Source: Paenochrobactrum glaciei (GTDB taxonomy: Bacteria; Pseudomonadota; Alphaproteobacteria; Rhizobiales; Rhizobiaceae). From it: a DNA stretch of 64,000 nt. The notes beneath the pieces were generated by a model, which had not been told where the DNA came from, ran no database searches, and saw only the letters and a list, made by a program, of their open reading frames with translations. Position 1 is the first letter of the stretch, and each line of letters starts with the position of its first letter. Both the position numbers and the translations under genes were made by a program. Where the stretch lies: contig NZ_BAAADE010000001.1 of assembly GCF_039522165.1 (NCBI RefSeq), forward strand, positions 744,001 to 808,000, in the 5' to 3' direction. Positions 33,415 to 42,745 of the stretch are shown here, in pieces.

Positions 33415-35151
33415 ATGACGGCCAATAATGTGCTTGAAGAAGCGCCTGAAAACACCAATCAGGGCGCAATAAATAAAATCTGGCTGAAATCCTATGCACC
33501 TGAAGTGCCGGAGAATATCCCTTCTCCCGCGTTCAACTCTATTCCGGCTATGATCGCCGACGCCTGTAAACGCTTTGGCGACAAACCGGCCTTCACCTGC
33601 ATGGATAAATCCCTGACCTACCGTGCACTGCATGAGCAATCAGGCTGGCTGGCCGCATGGTTCAGCGCCAAAGGACTGGTTAAAGGCGACCGTGTTGCCG
33701 TGATGATGCCGAATATTTTGCAATATCCGCTCAGCATTGCCGCTATTTTACGCGCCGGACTGGTAGTGGTGAATATCAATCCGCTTTACACCCCGCGCGA
33801 ACTGGCGCAGCAGCTGAATGATGCCGGTGCCAAAGCCATCATTATTCTCGAAAACTTTGCCGGCACTCTGGAAAAAGCCCTCCCCGAGATTAAAATTCCG
33901 GAGCTGCAAAAGCCACATATTCTGGTGGCAAGCATGGGCGACATGCACGGACTGAAAGGCCATTTGATTAATCTGGTGGTGCGCCGCGTTAAAAAACTGG
34001 TGCCGCAATGGCATTTACCCAATCATACCCGCTTTAAAACCGCACTCAATGTCGGGCGCTCACTGACCGTGCCAATGCCGATTTTAAAAAGCTCTGATCT
34101 GGCTTTTTTGCAATATACGGGCGGAACCACCGGTGTTTCCAAAGGGGCTATGCTCAGTCACGGCAATATTCTTGCCAATCTTGACCAGATGCGGCTTTGG
34201 CTGGATGTTGCCTATCGCATCAAGGGCAAGCCTGAAGATGTCAATTATATCTGTGCCTTGCCGCTTTATCATGTCTTTGCGCTCACCGTGAATGCGATGA
34301 TCGGCATCCAGCAAGGCGCACGCAATATTCTCATACCCAATCCGCGTGATATCAAAGCCTTTGTCAAAGAGCTGCAAAAATATCCATTTCATATTTTTCC
34401 GGCACTCAACACCTTGTTCAACGCTTTGATGAACAATCCGGATTTTAAAAACCTCAATTTCAAACCACTGATTCTCACCCTTGGCGGTGGCATGGCGGTG
34501 CAAAAACCGGTGGCTGAACGCTGGCAACAAATGACCGGCTGTTTGATCACCGAAGGTTATGGGCTTTCTGAAACCTCACCGGTTGTGGCCGCCAATGGTT
34601 TGGATGCCACACAATTTACCGGCACAATCGGCCTGCCGATGCCTTCTACCGATCTTGCTATTCTTGATGATGTCGGCGCGCATCTGCCGCTGGGCGAGGT
34701 CGGTGAAATTTGCGTGCGCGGCCCGCAGCTGATGCTCGGCTATTGGCAACGCAATGAAGACACTGCCCGCTCAATCACCAAAGATGGTTTTTTTCGCACC
34801 GGCGATTTGGGTTTCATGGATGAAAAAGGCTACACAAAAATTGTCGACCGCAAAAAAGATATGATCCTTGTTTCCGGTTTCAATGTTTATCCCAATGAGC
34901 TGGAAGAAGTGCTGGTCGCACATGACGGCATTAAAGAAGCAGCAGCCATTGGCGTGCCGGATGCCATTTCGGGCGAAGTGGTCAAACTCTTTATTGTACG
35001 TAAAAACCCGGCGCTGACTGAAGAAGACGTAAAAGCCTATTGTGCCGAGCGCCTGACCAATTACAAGCGCCCGCGCATGATTGAGTTTCGTGACGAATTG
35101 CCGAAAAGCAATGTCGGCAAAATTCTGCGCCGTAAATTACGAGACGAATAA
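33415..35151 (+). CDS. Long-chain fatty-acid/aryl-CoA ligase-type AMP-binding enzyme (FadD-like)
   Basis: This 578-residue adenylate-forming enzyme activates a carboxylic acid to its CoA ester with ATP. It shows the P-loop LQYTGGTTGVSKGAM, the A5 motif ITEGYGLSETSP, the A7-A8 region FFRTGDLGFMDEKGY and IVDRKKDMILVSGFNVYP, and the C-terminal Lys in LPKSNVGKILRR. Similarity is strongest to FadD-type long-chain ligases. It is 17 kb from the aryl-CoA operon, so it is an unlikely candidate for the missing ligase. Its 3' end overlaps the convergent HAD gene by 15 bases. Confidence 0.92.
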   Translation: MTANNVLEEAPENTNQGAINKIWLKSYAPEVPENIPSPAFNSIPAMIADACKRFGDKPAFTCMDKSLTYRALHEQSGWLAAWFSAKGLVKGDRVAVMMPNILQYPLSIAAILRAGLVVVNINPLYTPRELAQQLNDAGAKAIIILENFAGTLEKALPEIKIPELQKPHILVASMGDMHGLKGHLINLVVRRVKKLVPQWHLPNHTRFKTALNVGRSLTVPMPILKSSDLAFLQYTGGTTGVSKGAMLSHGNILANLDQMRLWLDVAYRIKGKPEDVNYICALPLYHVFALTVNAMIGIQQGARNILIPNPRDIKAFVKELQKYPFHIFPALNTLFNALMNNPDFKNLNFKPLILTLGGGMAVQKPVAERWQQMTGCLITEGYGLSETSPVVAANGLDATQFTGTIGLPMPSTDLAILDDVGAHLPLGEVGEICVRGPQLMLGYWQRNEDTARSITKDGFFRTGDLGFMDEKGYTKIVDRKKDMILVSGFNVYPNELEEVLVAHDGIKEAAAIGVPDAISGEVVKLFIVRKNPALTEEDVKAYCAERLTNYKRPRMIEFRDELPKSNVGKILRRKLRDE

Positions 35152-35877
35152 AGCCGGAATATCAGCAACAGACGGCAGAACAATATCGGCGAGCGGCTCT
35201 AAAATATCCGCTCCCGCATTGCCGGAAAGCACTCCAATGCTCAAACCGGCCTGTGCTGCATGGGCTGCTTCCATGTCATGGCTATTATCGCCGACCATGG
35301 CCAGCTGCGACAGTTCAAGGCCATGTTTTTCAGCAAAATAGATCAGCGGATCAGCAAAAGGTTTTGGTCGCGCTGCCGTGTCATAGCCGATAAAGCCCGC
35401 AAAGAAGTGATCGATGCCGAGCACTTGCGCTGTTTTCAATGCGCCCGCTTCAGAATCATTGGTGCAAATGCCTAAGATGAACCCCTGAGCATGCAGCGCT
35501 TCCAAGGTTTCATAGAGACCATCAATTGCCACCGCAGAGCGCGGACCCGCCTCAAGGCTTAGCCGATTATAGTGCGCAACAATTTCTGCTTGCGCTGCCA
35601 TATCGGCATAAGGGTGCCAAAGCGCCACCATTTCCTCAACCGTTCCCGCTGCAATCACCGAGTTGCCGCGAAAGCGTTTGGCTTCCCAATCATAACCGCC
35701 AATATCCATCAAATGACGGGCTTTTGCCTCATCCCCACCGGCGGCTTTTTCAGCCATAGAATAAGAGAACGCAAACCATGTGCGTTCAAAATCAATCAAT
35801 GTGCCATCCTTATCAAACAGGATGGCACGGATAGATTTAAGCTTGTCAGCCAGTTCGCTCATGCTTCCAAAGCTCAT
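35137..35877 (-). CDS. HAD-family phosphatase (phosphoglycolate phosphatase-like)
   Basis: This 246-residue HAD hydrolase has motif I FDKDGTLIDF (nucleophile Asp), motif II ICTNDSE, and motif IV GDNSHDMEAA. It resembles Gph-type phosphatases with a helical cap. The start ATG overlaps the stop of the gene before it as TAATG, so the two are translationally coupled. The substrate is not evident. Confidence 0.88.
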   Translation of the reverse strand: MSFGSMSELADKLKSIRAILFDKDGTLIDFERTWFAFSYSMAEKAAGGDEAKARHLMDIGGYDWEAKRFRGNSVIAAGTVEEMVALWHPYADMAAQAEIVAHYNRLSLEAGPRSAVAIDGLYETLEALHAQGFILGICTNDSEAGALKTAQVLGIDHFFAGFIGYDTAARPKPFADPLIYFAEKHGLELSQLAMVGDNSHDMEAAHAAQAGLSIGVLSGNAGADILEPLADIVLPSVADIPALFVS

Positions 35878-36938
35878 TATGCCTCTAAGGCTCCGGCACG
35901 TTTAATGACAGCCGAAGGCTTATCGCCCAGCAGTTTCAACACATCATCACCACGGCGCAGGTAGCGCAATGAGCGGCGCGTTAAAATGCGCCCCGCCTGC
36001 GGAGCCGTCAGCACAATATCACCGTCTGGGTTTCCAGGCAGCGTGACGATTGTTGCAAGTTTGGCACCTTCGCTCACCACATCACCCGGCTTCACATGGA
36101 AGAAGACCATGCCGCCTTGTGGCGCGCGGATCATTTCCACATGGGTAAGCGGTGTCACAAGCCCTTGATAATCAGGCTTTAATTGAACGGATGCGTCTTC
36201 AACCACACCGCGATGCACCAGAAACTTATAAAGTCCGGCGGCATCTTCTGCGCCCTGTTCAGCATAAACATCGCTTAAACCCCGAAACTCGACTGTTGTG
36301 ACAGCACGGCGCTTCATATTGCGTTTGTCAGCTGGCATTTGCAAAACAGGATGGGCGCACGCCTCTTCAAAGGCGGCATCAGCGGTCGTATCCCATGCCA
36401 GAATAGCGGTGGAATTGAGCGCTACGCCTAAATCTTTCATGTCCTCGACGAAATCTTCGGCAATATAGAGATAATTCTCGCTCTCATCATCACAATGCAG
36501 ATCCAGCACAATATCATGCGGCAATGCAAGGCGCAGCAATGCTGCTTTCAAGCGCTTAATGAGGGCTTCAGGCGCATCCGGTTGCGGCAGATTTGATGTG
36601 TCAAAATCCGGCAGTAATGGAAAAGCGCGATTGAAATTGACCGCTGAAAATGTATCAAAACGGCCTTGATGCTGGTAGGTTTGCCATTGGTTGGATGCAA
36701 CCGGATTGGCCTGTGGCACCAAGGTAATATTACCTTTAATGCGCCCTTCATCGGCTGCTTTTTGTAAGAGCGGCACCAGAAAATGAATGGCAGCCTGACC
36801 CGGCAATTCGCCGCCATGTAATGAAGATTGCAGATAGGCAGTCGCTGCATTTTGATCGCTGCCTGAAAAACGCAAAACACGTAGTTCAATTTCATTACCC
36901 GGCACATCACCGGCAAATTTAATCAATTCCGTCTTCAT
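35877..36938 (-). CDS. Succinylglutamate desuccinylase/aspartoacylase-family zinc deacylase
   Basis: This 353-residue protein belongs to the M14-like AstE/AspA family. Zinc ligands are visible in SSLHGGELPG (His, Glu) and DLHCDDES (His). The C-terminal part (about 250-340), with HVKPGDVVSEG, is a lipoyl-like barrel domain common in the longer members. It would remove an N-acyl group from an amino acid or similar compound. It is coupled to a HAD phosphatase. The substrate is unknown. Confidence 0.88.
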   Translation of the reverse strand: MKTELIKFAGDVPGNEIELRVLRFSGSDQNAATAYLQSSLHGGELPGQAAIHFLVPLLQKAADEGRIKGNITLVPQANPVASNQWQTYQHQGRFDTFSAVNFNRAFPLLPDFDTSNLPQPDAPEALIKRLKAALLRLALPHDIVLDLHCDDESENYLYIAEDFVEDMKDLGVALNSTAILAWDTTADAAFEEACAHPVLQMPADKRNMKRRAVTTVEFRGLSDVYAEQGAEDAAGLYKFLVHRGVVEDASVQLKPDYQGLVTPLTHVEMIRAPQGGMVFFHVKPGDVVSEGAKLATIVTLPGNPDGDIVLTAPQAGRILTRRSLRYLRRGDDVLKLLGDKPSAVIKRAGALEA

Positions 36939-37006
36939 GAGATCTCAGCGCTCCTCCCTGCCCGATTTGCCGGTTCGAACTGAACCGGCAATATTTTCCG
37001 ACAATG

Positions 37007-38656
37007 TCAGCTTTTACGGCGTGCATGCAAGTGGCTAACCAGCCCTTGCGTTGAACTGTCACGATTTCCGACTGGTTTGTCCCCCGTCACCACATCGAGC
37101 AATTCGGTGGCAAGCTCCTTGCCAAGCTCCACGCCCCATTGGTCAAACGCATTGATGCCGAATAATTGCGCTTCAACAAACACACGATGTTCATAGAGCG
37201 CTATCAAACGACCAAGCGCAAATGGTGTCAGCAGATCGTGGACAATCGTCACCGAAGGGCGATTGCCGGAAAACACCCGATGCGGCGCGATTTTTTCAGC
37301 TGTCGCCTCATCCATGCCTTTAGCCAGCAATTGCTCACGCGCCTCTTGCAAAGTGCGGCCTTTCATCAAGGCTTCAGATTGCGCTAAACAATTGGCAAGC
37401 AGCATTTCATGCTGATGATCAAGCTGCGGCTCATGCGACTTGCAACCGACAATAAATTCCAGCGGAATTGTATCCGTGCCCTGATGCAGCAACTGGAAGA
37501 AAGCATGTTGACCATTGGTGCCCGGCTCACCCCACACAACAGGCCCTGTCGGCCCTTGAACAGGCGAGCCATCCAGCATCACGCTTTTGCCGTTCGATTC
37601 CATATCCAACTGCTGCAAATAGGCAGGCAGACGCGCAAGGCGCTGATCATAAGGAATAACGGCGCGGCTGGTATAATTGCAAATCGCGCGGTGCCAATAG
37701 CCAATCAGCCCCAGCACAACCGGCATATTTTCAAGCAAAGGTGCTTCACGGAAATGCTTATCCATCGCGTGGCCACCGGCCAGCATCTGGACAAAATTTG
37801 TGCGGCCAACGGCGATCATCACCGGCAAACCAATGGCAGACCACACCGAATAACGCCCGCCAACCCAGTCCCAGAAGCCAAAGACACGGGCTTCATCAAT
37901 GCCGAACTCGGCCACTTTATCTAAAGCGGTGGAAACCGCTGCAAAGTGGGAAGATACTGCCGCCTCGCCTAAGCTTTCAGCAATCCATCGGCGCGCTGTC
38001 TGCGCATTGGTCATGGTTTCAATGGTGGTGAAGGTTTTCGAGGCGATGATGATAAGCGTTGTCGCCGGATTAAGTGGCGCCAAAATATCCGCAATATGCG
38101 CACCATCAATATTGGAGACAAAATGCGCGCGCGGCCCGTCATGATAAGGCGCAAGCGCAAGTGTGCCCATCACCGGCCCCAGATCAGAACCGCCGATACC
38201 AATATTGACAATATCGGTGAAAGCTTCGCCCTTGGCACCTTTCAAACTGCCGGAGCGAACGGCCTCGGCAAAGTCGCCCATGCGCGACAATGTCTCTTGA
38301 ACGTCGGGCAGCACATTTTCACCATCCACCAAGATGGCATCCGATGTTGTGTCACGCAGAGCCACATGCAGAACGGCACGATTTTCGCTTACATTAATCG
38401 GCTCGCCCGCAAACATGGCAGCACGACGCCCTTCCACATCGCAGGACTTGGCAAGAGCTGCCAAAAGCTGCATAGTCTCTTCATTGATCAGGCATTTCGA
38501 CCAGTCAAACAGCAGGTCATCCAATTGCAACGAGAACGATTTAAACCGATTTAAATTTTCGTCAAAAACTTTGCGCATGTCTTTTGGTGCAGACGTGTTC
38601 CAATGGTTTTTAAGCGCTGCAACTGCCTCGGTTACCTGAGCTTCATTCCGTGCCAT
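37007..38656 (-). CDS. pgi: Glucose-6-phosphate isomerase
   Basis: Pgi interconverts glucose-6-phosphate and fructose-6-phosphate. At 549 residues it is the standard bacterial length. It has the sugar-binding VNIGIGGSDLGP, the WDWVGGRYSVWSAIGL signature and GEPGTNGQHAFFQLLHQGT with the catalytic residues. GGGAG lies seven bases before the ATG. Confidence 0.98.
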   Translation of the reverse strand: MARNEAQVTEAVAALKNHWNTSAPKDMRKVFDENLNRFKSFSLQLDDLLFDWSKCLINEETMQLLAALAKSCDVEGRRAAMFAGEPINVSENRAVLHVALRDTTSDAILVDGENVLPDVQETLSRMGDFAEAVRSGSLKGAKGEAFTDIVNIGIGGSDLGPVMGTLALAPYHDGPRAHFVSNIDGAHIADILAPLNPATTLIIIASKTFTTIETMTNAQTARRWIAESLGEAAVSSHFAAVSTALDKVAEFGIDEARVFGFWDWVGGRYSVWSAIGLPVMIAVGRTNFVQMLAGGHAMDKHFREAPLLENMPVVLGLIGYWHRAICNYTSRAVIPYDQRLARLPAYLQQLDMESNGKSVMLDGSPVQGPTGPVVWGEPGTNGQHAFFQLLHQGTDTIPLEFIVGCKSHEPQLDHQHEMLLANCLAQSEALMKGRTLQEAREQLLAKGMDEATAEKIAPHRVFSGNRPSVTIVHDLLTPFALGRLIALYEHRVFVEAQLFGINAFDQWGVELGKELATELLDVVTGDKPVGNRDSSTQGLVSHLHARRKS

Positions 38657-38855
38657 TTAACAACTCCCGAATCAAATTTGCCCCGACTGTAAACTAAACT
38701 GCACAAGTTTAGTATTTTGTTGGTGTGTTTTCGTAATCATTTCAAAAGAAACACAAAAACATCGGCTACAGCTGGTAATCCATCGCTATCGGCTACATTT
38801 ATAACCGAGTTTGATACTTATAATATGAAGTCTGAACAGCAAAAGTGGAGATATT

Positions 38856-39317
38856 ATGGATCTGACCGGTGAAGAGCGTATTGCAGCCCCTCGTGAAGCG
38901 GTGTGGAATGCACTCAATGATATTGAAACGCTGAAGGCTTGTATTCCGGGCTGCGACAATTTGGAGCGAATCAATGAGCACCAAATCAGAGCCGGTATAA
39001 AGGTGAGTTTTGGGGTCATGAAAGTCGGCTTTCACGGGCTTTTGGAGCTCTCCAACATGGTGCCGCCGCACTCTTATACCATCTCAGGAAAAGGCGAAGG
39101 AACGCTTGCCGGTTTTGCCGAAGGGGCAGCAGATGTGCGCCTCACGCAAGATGGCAATGAGACAATTTTATCCTATGAAATTCAAGGAGATGCCGGTGGG
39201 AAAATTGCCCAGATCGGCACCCGGCTTTTAGGATCAGCCGCACGCAAAATTGCCGATCGTTTCTTTGCCAATATTGGTGCTGCCGCCGCGGCACAGGCCG
39301 AGAAATCAGGCCAGTAA
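38856..39317 (+). CDS. CoxG-like SRPBCC protein
   Basis: This 153-residue protein has the SRPBCC/START fold of the CO-dehydrogenase subunit G (CoxG) family. It starts MDLTGEERIAAPREAVW, contains CIPGCDNLE, and ends in an Ala-rich helix (AAAAAQA). CoxG proteins assist molybdenum hydroxylases or bind hydrophobic ligands. No cox or xanthine dehydrogenase genes are beside it. GTGGAG precedes the ATG. Confidence 0.87.
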   Translation: MDLTGEERIAAPREAVWNALNDIETLKACIPGCDNLERINEHQIRAGIKVSFGVMKVGFHGLLELSNMVPPHSYTISGKGEGTLAGFAEGAADVRLTQDGNETILSYEIQGDAGGKIAQIGTRLLGSAARKIADRFFANIGAAAAAQAEKSGQ

Positions 39318-39383
39318 TTCTCAAAAATAGTATCCACAAAATTTGCCCCGACAAGGTGCGAACGGGTCATTTTGTGCCAATAA

Positions 39384-39399
39384 TTGACCAATTGATAAA
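39384..39399. promoter_or_regulatory. Possible RutR-type operator upstream of preT
   Basis: TTGACCAATTGATAAA matches 12 of 14 fixed bases of the E. coli RutR consensus TTGACCANNTGGTCAA. It lies about 190 bases before preT and five bases before a TTGACC that could be a -35 box. The consensus may differ in this group. Confidence 0.35.
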
Positions 39400-39589
39400 A
39401 AATTTGACCTTCTGAAAAAATCTGTCATGCTGATCATCAGAATAAGCATTCTCCCATACAAGAAAGCTTAAAGTTTCGGGAGAAGCTGCATTTTAAGGGA
39501 CAAGGCGGAATAACTGCCACCCGCATATAGAAAAGCCGGCGCCATCAAGGAACAGCGTCGCTTGAACGTAAAATGGGAGATGCGATCTG

Positions 39590-41077
39590 ATGGGATCAGC
39601 AGATAAAACATCTATTCGAGCAGAAAACTCGCCAAACCAGCCGGACATCAAATCGGCGCGGTTAGACATGTCTGCCTATGCAGATGTCTTTGATGATCTG
39701 CATCCGCCACTCACACATCATGAAGCGATTGTAGAGGCGGATCGGTGCTATTTTTGCCATGATGCTCCGTGCATGACCGCATGCCCGACCAGCATCGATA
39801 TTCCGCTCTTTATTCGCCAAATCTCGGCTGAAAATCCAAAAGGTGCGGCGAAAACTATTCTTTCCGAAAATATCCTCGGCGGCATGTGCGCCCGCGTTTG
39901 CCCGACCGAAACCTTGTGCGAAGAAGCCTGTGTGCGTGAAACCGCCGAAGGCAAGCCGGTTAAAATCGGCCTTCTCCAGCGCTATGCCACTGATGAGCTG
40001 ATGGAAGACGGCAAACATCCGTTTAAACGCGCAGCTTCCACCGGCAAAAGCATTGCCATTGTCGGTGCTGGCCCTGCCGGTCTTTCCGCCGCCCACCGCC
40101 TTGCCATGCATGGTCATGAGGTCAGCATTTTTGAAGCCCGCCCGAAAGGCGCCGGCCTTAATGAATATGGTATTGCCGCTTATAAAACCGTTGATGATTT
40201 TGCCGCCCGCGAATTGGAATTCGTGCTAAAAATCGGTGGCATCAACATCAATTATAATAAAGCTTTAGGCCGCGATATTTCTCTCGATGCGCTGAAATCC
40301 GGCTATGATGCCACTTTCCTTGGCATGGGCTTGCCTGGTGTCAATGGTTTAGGACTTGAGGGCGAAGATGCGCCCAATGTAATGGATGCGGTTGATTATA
40401 TCGGCCAGCTTCGTCAAGCCAAAGACCTCTCCAAATTGCCGGTGGGACGCAATGTGGTTGTGATCGGTGGTGGTATGACCGCCATTGATATTGCAATCCA
40501 GATCAAGCTTTTGGGCGCCGAAAATGTCACCATCGCCTATCGCCGTGGTCAGGAACATATGAATGCCAGTGCCTATGAACAGGAATTGGCACAGGTTCAT
40601 GGGGTCAATATCCGTCATTGGGTACAGCCTTCAAGCCTGACCCGCAATGCGGATGGTACTGTCAGCCATATGGTGCTGGAATATACCACCCAGAAAGATG
40701 GCAAACTCACTGGCACCGGCGAAACCATCACGCTCAAAGCCGATCAGGTTTTCAAAGCAATCGGGCAAAACTTCCTTGCCGAGCCACTGGGGAAAACCGG
40801 CGTGGCGCTCGCCAAAGGCCGTATCAAAGTGGATGAGCACAGACGCACCTCCGTTGAAGGCATCTGGGCTGGCGGCGACTGCGTGGAAGGCGGCGAAGAC
40901 CTCACCGTTGCATCGGTTGAAGACGGTAAAGTTGCCGCTGAATCTATCCATCGCGCCTTGATGAACCTGCCTGATGCTGTAGCAGGCTTTGCCGATGCGG
41001 TGCTTTCCGCTCAAGGCGGCGCCAATAACGGCCAGCGTAATATTCAAGGGCCTGAACCCATTGAGTGGGGTCACTAA
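39590..41077 (+). CDS. preT: NAD-dependent dihydropyrimidine dehydrogenase, flavin/Fe-S subunit PreT
   Basis: PreT accepts electrons from NAD(P)H and passes them to PreA, which reduces uracil and thymine. The 495-residue protein has two N-terminal Cys-rich Fe-S motifs (CYFCHDAPCMTACP and CARVCPTETLCEEAC), then a FAD-binding IVGAGPAGLSAAH near residue 156 and an NAD(P)-binding VIGGGMTAIDIA near 293. GGGAG lies about ten bases before the ATG. preA follows after a 178-base gap that contains a palindromic element. Confidence 0.94.
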   Translation: MGSADKTSIRAENSPNQPDIKSARLDMSAYADVFDDLHPPLTHHEAIVEADRCYFCHDAPCMTACPTSIDIPLFIRQISAENPKGAAKTILSENILGGMCARVCPTETLCEEACVRETAEGKPVKIGLLQRYATDELMEDGKHPFKRAASTGKSIAIVGAGPAGLSAAHRLAMHGHEVSIFEARPKGAGLNEYGIAAYKTVDDFAARELEFVLKIGGININYNKALGRDISLDALKSGYDATFLGMGLPGVNGLGLEGEDAPNVMDAVDYIGQLRQAKDLSKLPVGRNVVVIGGGMTAIDIAIQIKLLGAENVTIAYRRGQEHMNASAYEQELAQVHGVNIRHWVQPSSLTRNADGTVSHMVLEYTTQKDGKLTGTGETITLKADQVFKAIGQNFLAEPLGKTGVALAKGRIKVDEHRRTSVEGIWAGGDCVEGGEDLTVASVEDGKVAAESIHRALMNLPDAVAGFADAVLSAQGGANNGQRNIQGPEPIEWGH

Positions 41078-41080
41078 AGC

Positions 41081-41180
41081 ATTTCTCCCAAAAGCGGCAA
41101 TCGTTTTTGGGAGAAAGATATGCGCAAAACAAGATGTTAGAGCAAATGCTGCCAATATAATGAAGCGCAACACGCTCTAA
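41081..41180. repeat. Mosaic palindromic intergenic element
   Basis: TTTCTCCCAAAA (41082-41093) pairs with TTTTGGGAGAAA (41105-41116), a 12-bp stem. TTAGAGC (41137-41143) and GCTCTAA (41174-41180) form a second pair, with GCGCAAAAC between. This layout is like the small mosaic repeats (RIME or Bru-RS kind) of Rhizobiales intergenic DNA. Only one copy was noticed in this window. No T-run follows, so preT-preA read-through is possible. Confidence 0.55.
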
Positions 41181-41255
41181 ATTTTCATCCAAGGTTTTAA
41201 AACACGGCCACAAGAGCCGTGAAAACCGGTAAGTCATATTAGGGGAATTTCGACA

Positions 41256-42566
41256 ATGGCTGACCTTTCCACCAATTTCCTCGGGATCAAGTCACCCAAT
41301 CCGTTTTGGCTGGCTTCTGCCCCACCAACCGATAAAGCCTACAATGTGGAGCGTGCTTTCAAAGCAGGCTGGGGCGGCGTTGTATGGAAAACGCTGGGCT
41401 CGGAAGGCCCGCCGGTTGTTAACGTCAACGGCCCGCGTTATGGCGCAATTTATAGTGCCGACCGCCGTCTGATCGGTTTGAACAATATCGAATTGATTAC
41501 CGACCGCTCGCTGGAAACAAACCTACGCGAGATGAAAGAAATCAAGCGCCGCTGGCCGGATCGTGCCCTCATTGCCTCCATCATGGTGCCATGTGAGGAA
41601 GAAGCATGGAAAGCCATTCTACCACTGGTGGAAGAAACCGGCGCAGACGGTATTGAGCTGAACTTCGGCTGTCCGCACGGCATGAGCGAACGCGGCATGG
41701 GTGCTGCTGTTGGTCAGGTGCCAGAATATGTCGGTATGGTGGTGAAGTGGTGTAAGCAATATACGCGTATGCCGGTGATCACAAAACTTACACCCAATAT
41801 TACCGACATCCGTTATCCGGCACGCAATGCTTTTGCCAATGGCACGGATGCTGTATCGCTGATCAACACGATCAACTCGATCACCAGTGTTAATCTCGAT
41901 AGTTTTGCACCTGAACCAACCATTGACGGACGTGGTTCCCACGGCGGCTATTGCGGCCCTGCGGTTAAGCCGATTGCGCTTAACATGGTTGCTGAAATTG
42001 CCCGTGATCCGGAAACTGCCGGTCGCCCGATTTCCGGTATTGGTGGTGTATCGACATGGCGCGATGCGGCCGAGTTTATCTCGCTTGGTTGCGGCACTGT
42101 GCAGGTTTGTACCGCTGCTATGACCTATGGCTTCAAAATCGTTCAGGAAATGATCGATGGCCTGTCGGACTGGATGGACAGCAAAGGCTTTGAAACGCTG
42201 GATGATTTCCGCGGTCGTGCCGTGCCGAATGTCACAGACTGGCGCTATCTCAACCTCAACTATGTCACCAAAGCCAAGATCAATCAGGATCTTTGCATCA
42301 AATGCGGTCGCTGCTTTGCAGCCTGTGAAGACACATCGCATCAGGCGATTACCTCACTGGTAGATGGTGCCCGCCACTTTGAAGTGATTGATGAGGAATG
42401 CGTTGGTTGCAATCTCTGCGTCAATGTTTGTCCGGTCAATGATTGTATCACGATGGAACCAATCAGCGGCTTTGATCCGCGCACCAAAGCGCCGATCAAT
42501 CCAAATTACGCGAACTGGACAACCCATCCAAACAATCCGATGGCAACGCAGGAAGCGGCAGAGTAA
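41256..42566 (+). CDS. preA: NAD-dependent dihydropyrimidine dehydrogenase, catalytic subunit PreA
   Basis: PreA reduces uracil or thymine to the 5,6-dihydro form. The 436-residue protein has an FMN TIM barrel like dihydroorotate dehydrogenase (LNFGCPHGMSERGMG, with the active-site Cys region near 140) and a C-terminal ferredoxin domain with two 4Fe-4S motifs (CIKCGRCFAAC and CVGCNLCVNVCP). The N-terminus FLGIKSPNPFWLASAPPT is typical. It is the first catabolic step in this locus. Confidence 0.96.
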   Translation: MADLSTNFLGIKSPNPFWLASAPPTDKAYNVERAFKAGWGGVVWKTLGSEGPPVVNVNGPRYGAIYSADRRLIGLNNIELITDRSLETNLREMKEIKRRWPDRALIASIMVPCEEEAWKAILPLVEETGADGIELNFGCPHGMSERGMGAAVGQVPEYVGMVVKWCKQYTRMPVITKLTPNITDIRYPARNAFANGTDAVSLINTINSITSVNLDSFAPEPTIDGRGSHGGYCGPAVKPIALNMVAEIARDPETAGRPISGIGGVSTWRDAAEFISLGCGTVQVCTAAMTYGFKIVQEMIDGLSDWMDSKGFETLDDFRGRAVPNVTDWRYLNLNYVTKAKINQDLCIKCGRCFAACEDTSHQAITSLVDGARHFEVIDEECVGCNLCVNVCPVNDCITMEPISGFDPRTKAPINPNYANWTTHPNNPMATQEAAE

Positions 42567-42584
42567 AGCTCCCCCCGAAGACCG

Positions 42585-42616
42585 GCAGGGCATGATGATA
42601 AAGCATCATGCCCTGC
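42585..42616 (+). terminator. Stem-loop after preA, possible terminator
   Basis: GCAGGGCATGATG (42585-42597) pairs perfectly with CATCATGCCCTGC (42604-42616). The T-run after it is weak, so it may be an mRNA-stabilising or Rho-assisted end. Confidence 0.6.
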
Positions 42617-42745
42617 ACATAGATGTCTTTGACGCTTTAAATGTTGCGGGTAGTTAAAGCGCTGTGGCGTCTAAGGCTTGAGCCTTATGTCTCTTCAATC
42701 GCAAAGCAAATAATGACGACTTCGCGACTGGTGTCAAAATCAGAA

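Noticed and set aside
33415..35151. FadD-like ligase as the missing ligase of the aryl-CoA operon
   Set aside because: Its motifs fit long-chain acyl-CoA ligases better, it is 17 kb away and it is not part of the operon.
42672..42687. Small dyad TAAGGCT-TG-AGCCTTA before the RutR-like stop
   Set aside because: Two-base loop, no T-run and no clear partner; too weak to list.
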